Assembly: GCA_902729315.2 (NCBI GenBank) | Contig: LR746265.1 | Location: forward strand, 689,501-753,500 | DNA length: 64,000 bases | Origin: Spirodela intermedia | Lineage: Eukaryota; Streptophyta; Magnoliopsida; Alismatales; Araceae | Direction of reading: 5' to 3' | Shown here: one piece after another, positions 12,732-22,099 of the stretch | How positions within the stretch are numbered: the first letter of the stretch is position 1 | Layout of the letters: the number at the start of each line of letters is the position of its first letter | Program-made: the position numbers and the translations under genes | The notes under the pieces: generated by a model | Told to the model about the DNA's origin: nothing | The model's database searches: none | The model's input: the letters and a program-made list of their open reading frames with translations, nothing else

Positions 12732-14125
12732 CAACAGTGGAGCGGAGATTGGGGAGGGAACAGAGGAAGGAAAAGGAGACTCACTTCGTATTATTACCTT
12801 TTATAAAAGATATTATTTAAGTAATTTAAAAATATTTACCTCCTTATAATCTCTCAGATCTAGAAGACGAGCACGAGTTGCACAGGATTAGAGGAGGCTG
12901 GAGTTACAAACACCATTCGGTGAACATACCCCCTCCCTATATTTCCGCCGGTGGCCGCGCTGCCCCTTTTTCCTCCTCCTTTCTCTTTTGACCACGGGCA
13001 GTCTCCCCTTACTCATGGTGGCCGGAGTCCGAGAACCCACAAAACTCACTTTCATTGTCTCACGGTGGCCAGCGGGGGTGGCTGGCGGCGCCGCCAGACG
13101 GCGGAGAGAGGATGAGAATGGCCGGCTGGCGACCGGCAGTCGGCCCCCGCTAGGCTCGCGTCTCGTTCTGCGCAGAAAACGGAAGGAAAACGTCAAACTT
13201 TTGAACGTACCCGAGAAGACTCCCAAACAAAGTTGGAATATTTCTCCCAAGCCCATATCCCCAGAAGTGATTGTAATGATGCCACGGTGTCCAGTTAACA
13301 TTGCAATATTTCACCCTCCCCCTCATCACATCATAAGATCGTTGTTTATATATCCCCTCGTAGGTATTGTGAGAAATTGTGTTTGCTCGGTTAAATCCCA
13401 CATTCCTAGAAATATTTCACTTTCACCCCCCCTGCCGACTTGGGTTCCAGATTGAACAGAGAATCTGTTGTTTAAGGAAAACAACTGTTCTAAATTGAAA
13501 TATATTTTTTTGATAGAGGGTTTTTTTATAAAATACGAAAAAGTTTCGGGTAGCTGGTGCTGACCAGACCAGACCAGACCAGACCAGACCTCTTTCTTTC
13601 TATTCGTTGAAGGGTGGGACCCGAAAGGACGGCGGCGAAGAATCTAGACTCTTCCCCACGGTATATATCCAAATATTAAATATATGGATGCTTGCATGTA
13701 TAAAGTATTTTATTTTGGTTTTATTTATCTCCACACAAACCGGAAAAATTTATTGATAAAAACCCAGTTGTTTAAACTCATAATTATCTTATCAATCAAA
13801 ATTATCCTAATTTCCCGCTTGAATTTTTTTTTGCATAGGTTATTTTAAATTAAATTACGTGTTTAACGAGGAAAATATGAAACATAAATAAGCGAATGAG
13901 CTGTTTTTTTTTTGCAGGCCCTCATCCTGACCGTTCATCCGATGGAACCCAGGGCAGGGACGGACGTGGGTGGTATATCCGACGTGTCACTCGGCCACGT
14001 TGCAGGGGGGACAGCCACTCGATCCCGGCCACTGAGCGAAGTATCCTCCTGCAAGAACAACAACATCCACACGAGTAGCCTCCCCCGACACCAGAATCCT
14101 CGATCCCCGCCACAAGGTACCGGAC
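12662..14125. other. Intergenic region upstream of TMKL1-like gene
   Basis: Holds a GA tract at 12703-12731 in the TMKL1-like leader and a pentanucleotide GACCA run near 13561-13591. Short frames in this stretch have no recognisable similarity. I see no further gene. Confidence 0.6.
13561..13591. repeat. GACCA pentanucleotide microsatellite
   Basis: About five to six exact copies of a GACCA unit in AT-rich intergenic DNA. Confidence 0.9.
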
Positions 14126-14647
14126 ATGGCGGCGGCAGCTTCCCCGTCCTCCGTCCTCCTCCGGCCGGTCTATCGCCTAGGCAGCGCCGCCCGCCGCCCC
14201 TTGGCGGCGAGATGCTGCCTTGGTGACCGTGACGCCGCTGGCTCGCCGGGGGCCAGCGGCGGGCGGAGGCAGTCGCTGATCCTGCTACTCTCGCTGGCGG
14301 CGCCGCTAGCAACCGAGGTCGCGGTGGCACGGGCGCAGGATATCCCGCTTTTCGGGCTGCGGAAGAAGCTCAGGAAGATCAAGGAGGGGGCGGAGGAGAT
14401 TGTGAGAGAGGGGGAGAAGGCGGTGGAGGGGATCGTGAGGGAGGGGGAGAAGGCGGTGGAGGAGGGGATCGAGGCGGCGGAGAAGCAGATCGGTGCGGCT
14501 GCCGTGGGGGAGGCGACCGGGCTTGAACTTGGCCTGGGGGCGGATCTGGCGCAGGCGGGGGCTGTGGCGGCGGCCGAGGCGGTGGCGGTGCTCGCCGCCG
14601 TCTCCGTCGTCAACGGAATTCTCGGTTCGGAGGGCCGGAGCTCGTAA
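14126..14647 (+). CDS. Small plastid-targeted protein, probably thylakoid, function unknown
   Basis: A single GC-rich frame of 173 codons. The ATG context, GGACATGGCGGC, is a good plant initiation site. The N-terminus (about 1-47) is rich in Ala, Ser and Arg, like a chloroplast transit peptide. Next comes GGRRQSLILLLSLAAPLATE, a twin arginine plus hydrophobic core, then VARAQD, an AxA-type cleavage site. Together these suggest a Tat-type thylakoid lumen signal. The mature part starts IPLFGLRKKLRKIKEG, continues with a Glu/Lys/Ala-rich helix in which EGEKAVE is repeated, and ends in an Ala/Val-rich hydrophobic helix before a polar tail. I do not recognise the family by name. It may be a lumenal or thylakoid-anchored plant-specific protein. 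Confidence 0.65.
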   Translation: MAAAASPSSVLLRPVYRLGSAARRPLAARCCLGDRDAAGSPGASGGRRQSLILLLSLAAPLATEVAVARAQDIPLFGLRKKLRKIKEGAEEIVREGEKAVEGIVREGEKAVEEGIEAAEKQIGAAAVGEATGLELGLGADLAQAGAVAAAEAVAVLAAVSVVNGILGSEGRSS

Positions 14648-15059
14648 GCAAGAACCTCTTTCCCTTCCTCCCTGTACCTCCCTCTTTTTTTTTCTTTTTT
14701 TTTCTTTTTTTTTTCTCTTTCATTATCTCAACGCTGCTGTAATATTTCTCGAAATCTTACATCTCCCCTTTCATTCTTCACCGATATCCCTACAAATTAT
14801 CAATTAGCCTCACTCTCTCTCTCTCTCTGAAGATAAACATGGGGAGAGAGATTGGCGAGAAGAGGGCCTGGGAAGGAAGGTATGCCAAAGAAGGTCGAGG
14901 GTATTTTTCACCTGGAAAAAAATAATTACAAACTATATTTTTTATTAAAAAAATAATTATCCAAAAATTCTATGGTATTTTACCGGATGGGTTATTTTTT
15001 AATAGGCATTGGAATATTATTATTCACCGATAAGTATTTTTGAAATATTTAAAAGTATA
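14648..15059. other. Intergenic, 3' flank of the plastid protein gene
   Basis: T-rich stretch (14685-14715), a short CT run near 14812 and AT-rich sequence. No gene seen. Confidence 0.6.
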
Positions 15060-15099
15060 TTAAGAACCAGAATAAAAATCCCGCATGGCTGGGGTCTTC

Positions 15100-15316
15100 C
15101 TGGTATTGGGCCTCGAGTATAATATAATAATACATGGGCCTGGCTTCAGGTTCGAAAGTGGGCTGTTATTGGCCCTGTATCGCTTAAGACCCACTTATAT
15201 ATAGGTAGGCTCGGCCCGTATGGTTGAGAATACGAGGGGTGAATGTAAATGTTAGAAAATGTGAGGGGGTTAAGAGTAAAAGCAGAAATTCGAACACGCG
15301 GAAGAGAATTAGGGTT
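15100..15316 (+). promoter_or_regulatory. Site II plus telo-box promoter of copy 1
   Basis: Several TGGGCC/GGCCCA-type site II elements (near 15105, 15133 and 15158), a TATATATA at about 15196 and a telo-box, TAGGGTTT, at about 15309. In plants this pairing marks promoters of ribosomal-protein, snoRNA and other ribosome-biogenesis genes. Confidence 0.6.
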
Positions 15317-15606
15317 TGCTCTCATTACTAGTACTACTGCTACCGCCGCCGCCAGGGGTTCACCGCATATAAGGACGAGATGTCGTCTTGAGGAAGAACT
15401 CGGAGTTAGGCTAGTTGAGTTATCTTCTTCGATCGCCTTCGACGTGGAGGTTCCGCCTCCGCAATTCTCTTTGATCGTCATAAATCTAATGAGGTTCCCC
15501 TTCTGCATGTTTCTTCGCTTCTATCGCCTCGTTCTTCTTCGATATCTTTCTTAGCTTCTTTTTTTGTCGTTGTCTTCGATTCTTCCGCGGAGTTTGGGTG
15601 ATATCA

Positions 15607-15690
15607 TGTGTGGATGATGAGACTAATCAAATATACAGTTATCCCTGGCTTACGCTATGCGAATGCTGATGAGTTCTATTCTGACACACA
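15607..15690 (+). ncRNA. Candidate C/D box snoRNA in copy 1
   Basis: A 6-base terminal stem, TGTGTG with CACACA, encloses box C ATGATGA (15614-15620) and box D CTGA (15681-15684), about 70 bases from box C to box D. An internal CTGATGAG could serve as a C'-like element. Size, box spacing and terminal stem all fit plant C/D snoRNAs. The site II/telo-box promoter 300 bases upstream fits an independently transcribed snoRNA gene. I could not assign an rRNA target. Confidence 0.4.
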
Positions 15691-16560
15691 TTACATTCGT
15701 TCTGTATTCACTCGAAGAATTTTCGCCAATAGTTTCCTGCTACTCCGCAGAACCCGCGATTTTCTCGATCTGTCATCGTTCACCGTTCGAGACGCTTTAA
15801 TTTGTGTTGTTTGTTGCTGGATTTCCAGAAATCGCACTACTCGTCCAGTGCTCGCAGCAGTCATCTGTGTTTTTTCTACGTAAGATGGATTGCAGTTTTC
15901 GCGCAATGACGGACTGCTATGCATCCCTTGATTTTTATTCCGATAGTAACCTCTTGGCCATCACACGGCTTCTTAAATGTAGCGGTCAGATCGGAATCTG
16001 TGACCTGTCATACTACGGTTCTCAATCCACTCTTCCAATCATCTCTCGTCTGATCGTTATTCCTTGTACCTTTTTAGTTTGTTTTATTGTGTCTTGTTAT
16101 TTACGGAGGATCCTAGATCTGATCCATAGAGCAGATACGTGCTAAATAATCATTGTTTAAATCCTTTTTAAAACGCCAATTCATCTCTTCAAACTCTTGT
16201 TTTTAACGTAAATCCATTATCGACGTCGTATTATCAATAGATTGGATTAAACGTTCCAAACGGTTCTTGTTTGATTTTTATCTGTGAAAGAGTGTGGAAT
16301 GATGAGCTTCTTATCTTTTGACGCGCACGTCCCAAATTGGATGTGGTGATGCAAATTTGAAAATGAATAGGAAGAGCTGACCCGCACAATCTTCATTTCT
16401 TATTTCTGGTAGTATGCTTGATTCTTTTAGGGGATAATTAACTTCTACGAGACGAAATCAAAGAGAAATGAATCAATGTACGTGATGAGCCAATCAATTA
16501 CTGTCAAGCTTCCTGTCCAATTTTCTTGTTGATGGCTTGGACCATTTGAAGGACTACCTA

Positions 16561-17433
16561 AGCGGACCTAAGCGAGGTCTACTATATTGAGAACATTCTT
16601 GGTCACACTCCAAGATTGCAGTAGATTGATCGTCATAATTTAGCTTTGCACCCGACTGTCGGGGTAGGTACGCACGATATAACCCCTCTGTTTCTAGTCG
16701 CCATTGTTAGATTGATTCTAATAGTTGCCATACGTTTCAGTTTACTTCTCTTTAGTGCTTGATTTTGCTCTAAAATGTGCTCGTGGCCTTGAAACATCGT
16801 CCTCTCTCCTCACATCAGAGCTCAACTTACACTTTGATTTCATTGAGATGTTATGTAGGTGTATAATAGTGAATAAGCAAATAGCTCCAGCACTCTTGAA
16901 TTCACTCCCTGTACCGCTCACACATTTGACCCCCTTTGACCAACAGTTCCTTTTACTTATGTATGTTCCCTGAAGTGATTGTCTAAGTCTCATCAAGCGT
17001 TCTTAATTTCCTTGATACTTTAAAACCCTATGAGCCCTTATTTAAAAGGGGGCGCTGGAGTCTATGAAAAAAACCTCTGATATCTAGATCGAAAATGCAC
17101 CTTATTTATCTGGTATAATCCTAAGAACCATGCAATTTTACTTCTAGCTTGTCCTACATGCACTAGTTATGACATTAAGTCACTTCAAGATCTGAAATGG
17201 ATTCCAGTAGAATTATCGATTTTAAGCAGAATTAGGTTTATGCCCGGTACAAGAAAAAAAAAGATTTTCTAACAAAATTGGCCAAAGAATATATCATTTG
17301 GACAGGGAAATTTCATGTGAGAAAATCAATAAAAAAAAGGACAAGAAAAATCCACCTTTCCAACCCTTTACGGACCTATTCCGTCTTAGATCATTCTATA
17401 TGTGGCATTCCTTGCATAAGTAGTATATCAACC
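16561..17433. other. Intergenic, 3' flank of TTC4 gene
   Basis: AT-rich sequence without a recognisable gene. The TTC4 polyadenylation region should lie in the right part. Confidence 0.5.
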
Positions 17434-20300
17434 TCACGGAGGGGTCCACTTTCCGGCCTTGAACTCCTTGTAGAAAGAAGACCGCTTGGAAACAACAAAG
17501 AACGCTGCAGACATATGGACAGAAGATATAGGGTTAGGGAGAAAATCTAGGAAGAGAAATGGGCAGTCAATTTCAATTTCTGCGCCATAAATGGCCTAAC
17601 TAGGATGACCCCATATATATATCTTCTTTGCTGATGAAATGGAAGCCACCCACCTGGGATCCCGGGGATGATGTAATCTGGTCGGCAGAGAATATCTCTG
17701 AGCATTTTCTTCTCATTGACCTTGATCCATTTGCCAGCATCTCCACCTGAGGAAATTAGATGGAAGTTGACTAATAATCTGAAGATGGAAGATCCCACCG
17801 GAAAGATCAAGGCGGAGAAGGAATATTATGATGCTATAATAAAGATAAATATCTAAAGCATCTGGATTCCATTCGTCCTCAATTGTGTCCACTGAGCATG
17901 AGATAATTCGCAGAAAGCAACCTCTCACTATACCCCCACATAAATCCTGAAAGCGTGGTATTGCGGGACTCACTAGTAAGCAATGGAGAAGGCAAAGAAA
18001 TAATCAAGGCTTTGATACCCAGCATGAGTGAAAATCACTCACTATTTATGTGTTCGTCTGTGTGCATTGAGCTGCCCTCTTCACCGAAAATGTCGTCTGC
18101 AAGAGCACCCGCAGTACCCTCCAAAAGATTCCTCAGAATTTCCTTCTTTGACATGGGAATCCCATAGCCAGCCTGATGAGTGGATAAATGTGGAGAGAAA
18201 GAAAAAAAAAAAAGTCAGCGGCAGTGGGTTCAGGGCTGGAGAAGCTAGTAGAAGCTGCAGCCAATAATCTGAGTCATAACATATTGTATCAAAAAAATAA
18301 AAAACAGATAACACGGTTCGTCGTCAGTCAGCTATTCAAAAGAAACCGCTTCACTCGCAGAAAGCTTGCAGAATTCAGAGATGGATAAACCAAAACGAAT
18401 GCTCTCCATGTTTGATTCATAGAGGATGATGCGTACTGTTAGAAAGAGAAAGCCCAACATTGAGAGTGAGAATTAGGATCGCTTCAGCATTTAAGTCGGC
18501 TGCAACAGGTGCGCATGGAGAGCATGACCTGTAAATAGAAAACTTCCTCGGAAGATAGTCATACCTGATAGTACAATTCAACCGCCTCGCGGCTATACGC
18601 AGATTCACTGTCCCAGGGTAATGACTGGCAGCTTCCTGAAAACATGTTTGAAAAATTAAGGAGACCAAGTTGGCATGTCAATGAAGATCGTCACATCCGA
18701 TTAATCTCGTGGAAAGATCCCATGATGAAAAGGATATCAGGTCAAGATGTTCTGAGAAAACGTCCGTCTCGCAGAAGTCTTCGATGAAATCACTCGACAT
18801 GACTTCTGCGTAGAGGAGAAGAACCGGCCAGTGAAGAACACTGTTTTCATCGATAATGGGTTTTCTCAGTCCAGTCAGCTCTTGGAACATCGCCTTCCCA
18901 AGCTTCAGATTTCTCCTCTCAATTGCCGCAGAAAGATCCTGCACAATTTTCATTCATAAGAGAGCAAAGCCCTGAATTATGTCTACGAGCATATCATATC
19001 CCATCCTACCTTAGCTGCAGACACGGCCTGTGAGACTTGAAACCTGTGGTCTTCTAGTCCTTGCCTTCGCGAATCGATTTGTAGTCCCAGCTTCCTTAAG
19101 TCGTCATTACCAGGGAACTGATCCAGGCCGCCTTTACAGAACGATGCCGCCTCACTTAGAAGATCCAAGGAGAAGGCTGCTTTGGCCGCTCGATAGTGTG
19201 CCTACTTCAAAATTAACAGTTTCAAAGTTTTCATCAGAATGGATTGAGACTGCAGGCAGCAATTCATCAGAAATGGATGAAATAATGAAAGTTAACACCG
19301 ATGAACAGAAATGTCATGACCTTTTGGATACCTAACTTGTCTATGTACATTTTAAATTCACAGTCCAACGAGGTCAAACCTCTAGAGGTGGACGTTTTCT
19401 GATCGGGCTTGATCCCCCCTTGGAAATTTCATTTCAATTGAGCTAGGTTAAATTTCATATGGTCTAAGGGTGTATAGTTACTCATAAGGGGCATCCAGAA
19501 ACAGTTATCCATATGGTTGATCTATTCACAAAGGGCATCAAGAACCAGTTATTCACATGGGTTGATCTCATACAATACATAAAGGGCATCATCCAATACA
19601 GTTATTCATACGGTTGATCTAATTATTCATAAGGGCATCCAATATAATTACTTTCCATGGTCACATGATCTGCGCAAAGGGGGGGGAGGGGGGTGGGTGT
19701 CCTTACGCGTGAGAAGAACAATGACTTGATAACTTACGAGTGCAGCTGTATTACCATACAAAAAACTGATAGGTTCCATTTGATGAAAACGGTATCGCGG
19801 CAATTCTTACCCAGAAAAACTGAGAATAAATCAGGTAAACCCAGACGGCTGTACCTTCACGTTGCCCGGGGAGAGCTGGATTGCCTGCTCTGCATCTTTG
19901 ACAGCACGCCGATAGTTTCCCAGGAGTAAATTGACGTGGGCGCGGTTGGCAAAGAGGACGGACGTCTCGGCGTCACCCAGCACCTTCTGGTCAATGGCTC
20001 TGGTGTAGCAGTTCACAGCATCAGCGTAGTGCTTCCTTCCCATCTTCACATACTGATTTCCTTGCTCCTAAAATCGAGAGAAAATGAAGCCGATCATCAG
20101 CCCGGTCCTTCGTGCTGCTTATTTCCTCTTCAGATGCCCATCTGCGTGGACTCGCCGGAAGAACCGACCCACAAGGGCCGATGCTCTGTCGCTACCTTGA
20201 GCTCGATCGCAGCAGACTCCTTGAGAGCGGCGATGGCGTCCAAGTCGGCTCTCTCTTGCTCCGTCGTCGGACAGGAACCCTCCTCCATCCACAACGCCAT
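17434..20300 (-). CDS. TTC4: TTC4/CNS1-type TPR cochaperone
   Basis: Eight exons: 20300-20196, 20067-19855, 19201-19010, 18938-18738, 18645-18565, 18172-18043, 17746-17654 and 17504-17434. They give 361 residues, the usual plant length. The start MALWMEEGS and the TPR motifs (YADAVNCYTRAIDQKVL, NRAHVNLLLGNYRRAVKDAE, YRAAKAAFSLDLLSEAAS) match plant TTC4 homologues as I remember them. The wheel-like C-terminal domain follows (LHWPVLLLYAEVMSSDFIED, WIKVNEKKMLRDIL, IPGIPAFFVVSKRSSFYKEF, KAGKWTPP). The family links HSP90 and HSP70 in the cytosol and nucleus. Exon 4 to exon 5 (EHLDL|MFSGSCQSLPWD) can only be joined by an AT-AC intron at 18737-18646. Upstream ATGs at 20357 and 20366 are less likely starts, because homologues begin at MALxMEEG. 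Confidence 0.9.
18646..18737 (-). other. U12-type AT-AC intron in TTC4 gene
   Basis: The 92-base intron begins ATATCCTTTT, a perfect U12 donor, and ends CAAAC. TCCTTAAT (18662-18655) fits the U12 branch-site consensus TCCTTRAY, with the branch A about 10-11 bases from the acceptor. Splicing here restores the TTC4 reading frame and the conserved MFSxSC-LPWD block. No GT donor works, since read-through meets a stop after about 17 codons. Confidence 0.85.
19475..19645. repeat. Degenerate tandem repeat in TTC4 intron 2
   Basis: About four imperfect copies of a 40-60 base unit built from AAGGGCATC, CAGTTATTCATA and GGTTGATCTA. It lies within the 19202-19854 intron. Confidence 0.75.
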
Positions 20301-20566
20301 CGTTATCTTCCTCCTCCAAACCCCTGCGCCCCAAAAGCCTCGGGTGAGTATGCTCATCAGGAGTCACACGATCAGGAAGAGGAGGATCACCCTTTCACTG
20401 TTCTTTCGTGCTAAGTTAACACGCAATTTGGTTAAAAGAATGCTTAAAAAGCATCACAAAAAATAAAATAAACTGCAGTCGGTAAGCTCTAGCTTATTAT
20501 AGAAATACAGAACTTGGAGAAATCATAACGCAATGTCTCAAGAACTTGCTGTTTTTGGTTCGATCC

Positions 20567-20643
20567 AGGGTGATAGTTCAACCGGGAGAGCATCAGACCG
20601 AACAACTGAAGGTCGTGTGTTCGTCACAAGGTGTTAGAACCCG
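20567..20643 (+). pseudogene. Degenerate tRNA-Phe-like sequence (tRNA relic or SINE head)
   Basis: The 5' two thirds follows plant tRNA-Phe closely: an intact pol III A box (TAGTTCAACCGG), then GGGAGAGC, ATCAGACCGAA with GAA in the anticodon position, and CTGAAGGTCG. The B box region reads GTGTTCGTCAC and departs from consensus. The 3' acceptor half does not pair properly with the 5' end. It abuts the end of inverted copy 2. It may be a dead tRNA copy or the head of a tRNA-derived SINE. Confidence 0.55.
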
Positions 20644-21345
20644 TGAGAGGCTTTCTATCGGAATAGGATCAAGGAATGGGGTGCAGTTGGCCACAGCGCG
20701 TAAAATGCAATCCATCTTCTGCGGATCCTTCGAAACTTCAGAAATTTCGCGTAGAAAAGACGGAGGAGTTCTAGAATCACTGGACGAGTATTGCGATTGC
20801 TAGAAAGCCAGCACAAACAACAGCAACTGAAGCATCTCTAACGCTGTACGATAACAGATTGAGAAAACCGCTGGTTCTACGGAGATGCAGGAAACTAATG
20901 GCGAAAATTCTCCGAGTGAATCCATGCACGAATGCAATGTGTGTCCGAGTAGAGATCATCAGCATCCGCACAGCCATAAACCAGGGATGACTGTAAATCT
21001 GATCAGTCTCATCATCACACAGAATATCACGCGAGCTCCGCGGATGAATCGTAGACAACAAAAAGTAAAAAGCTCGAAGAAGCGATCGAAGAAGCGAATT
21101 CAGCTGGTTAATTACCGCTTAATCTAGGCCTTCCTCCCCGTCCCTCTCTACTCCCCGCCTTCTGCCGCAGCTGCCCGCTCCTTGTGTGTGAGAACAAACC
21201 CTAATTCTCCTCCGGTGTGTTCGAGTTTCCTTTTTTACTCTCGACCCCTCGCATTTTTTAAAGTTTACATAAAAAACATACATAATCGCGTCCTCACAAA
21301 ACGGGCCGGCGCTACTTGGGCCTTTGCGGCCCATTTTCTAAAGTT
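20600..21345 (-). repeat. RPL18a-promoter-like non-coding unit, copy 2 (inverted)
   Basis: Reverse complement matches copies 1 and 3. It has GGCCCA/TGGGCC motifs (21300-21335) and a telo-box (AAACCCTA, about 21198). The shared downstream blocks include the CACACATT and ACTCGTCCAGTG regions. It lies head to head with the truncated AMT1 copy starting at 21739. Confidence 0.7.
20938..21021 (-). pseudogene. Degenerate C/D snoRNA-like copy in copy 2
   Basis: Box C ATGATGA (21015-21009) and the terminal stem TGTGTG/CACACA are kept, but the D box reads CGGA instead of CTGA (20947-20944). It is probably not functional, if copy 1 is a true snoRNA. Confidence 0.35.
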
Positions 21346-21738
21346 CTCAACTTCTGCACGTCTAGAAGGATATAGAACTCCTCGTCGAACAGAGAGAGAG
21401 AGGGAGAAGATTCAAAGCAGCAGGAGAGAGGGAATCCTATCGGCAGTGAAGGCTCGGGGAACTCGAGATAGTCAAAGGTTCGGGGACCACATGCCCCCGA
21501 TAATAATAAATAATGGTGGGAATGGGAATTTCTCTAATAAAAGATGGAACTATAGATTACCTTTTTAGCCCTCGTGCAACACGGGACGGCAATTCCCGCC
21601 TTCCTCTCTCGCCAATAAGAGCGGACGCCGCCGCCACCTCCGCCCGTATCCGGTCTCCCCCCTCCCTCCTTCCTCCGTCGGCCTCGTCCAAGGGGAAGAA
21701 CAGACAGAGAGAGAGAGATCAGAGAGCGAGAGAAGGAT

Positions 21739-22077
21739 ATGGCGGGACAGATCTGCGCCGCCCTGCTGCTGGCGGCGGTGGACAACTTGTGGGCGGCGGC
21801 GGCGGCGCCGGCAGCGGCGGCGTGCTTCATCTCCGGGAGGTTGGAGCACATCACGGTCCAGTTCGAGGCGGTGCCGGTGCTTCTGACGGACGCGGCCTCC
21901 GCCGTGGACACGAGATACCTGCTGTTCTTCGCCTACCTGGTCTTCGCCGTGCAGATGGGCTTCACCATGCTCCGCGCCGGCCCCGCGCGGGGCGAGAACA
22001 CCCGTTATTATATTGTCTGCGTGGGCCTATTCATCACATCCTTGATTCGTCCCTACCCAGACACTGGCCACGGGTAA
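21739..22077 (+). pseudogene. Truncated AMT1 ammonium transporter copy
   Basis: A 112-codon frame. The first 88 residues or so parallel the complete AMT1 at 24812, with matching MAxQxCAALLL, FxSGR/FICGR, TxxASAVDTxYLLF and AYLVFxxQxGF segments. Around 22007, just after GENT where AMT1 has KNT, similarity ends and unrelated sequence follows to a TAA at 22075. Only the first transmembrane helix and part of the next region remain, so it cannot form the 11-helix transporter. The 5' flank, including the AGAGAGAG leader and a GGAAGAACAGA block, is also shared with the complete gene. It is a partial duplication carrying its promoter. Confidence 0.8.
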
Positions 22078-22099
22078 GGCTCCAGTTGGGAGCTATGAT

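Larger units (their letters stand above)
15060..16560 (+). repeat. RPL18a-promoter-like non-coding unit, copy 1
   Basis: The first part (about 15060-15360) aligns by eye with the 5' flank of the RPL18a gene at 28890-29110. Both have the same order of TGGGCC motifs, the shared segment AGGCTCGGCCCGT, AAAATGTGAGGGG, then a telo-box (TAGGGTTTGCT) followed by an ACTACTGC/CCGCC leader. Downstream, similarity to RPL18a stops. The sequence instead matches two inverted copies at 20600-21345 and 22100-23440, including AATTTTCGCC and ACTCGTCCAGTG blocks. A TATATATA lies at about 15196. No convincing protein is encoded. It may be a transcription unit for a non-coding RNA. Confidence 0.7.

Noticed and set aside
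11832-12806. 324-codon frame on the + strand over the TMKL1-like gene
   Set aside because: Shadow frame. The minus-strand LRR protein is unmistakable.
13310-13420. Possible pol III snRNA promoter (ATCCCACATT, TTTATATA)
   Set aside because: The upstream element and TATA are in the wrong order and spacing, and no U6- or U3-like sequence follows.
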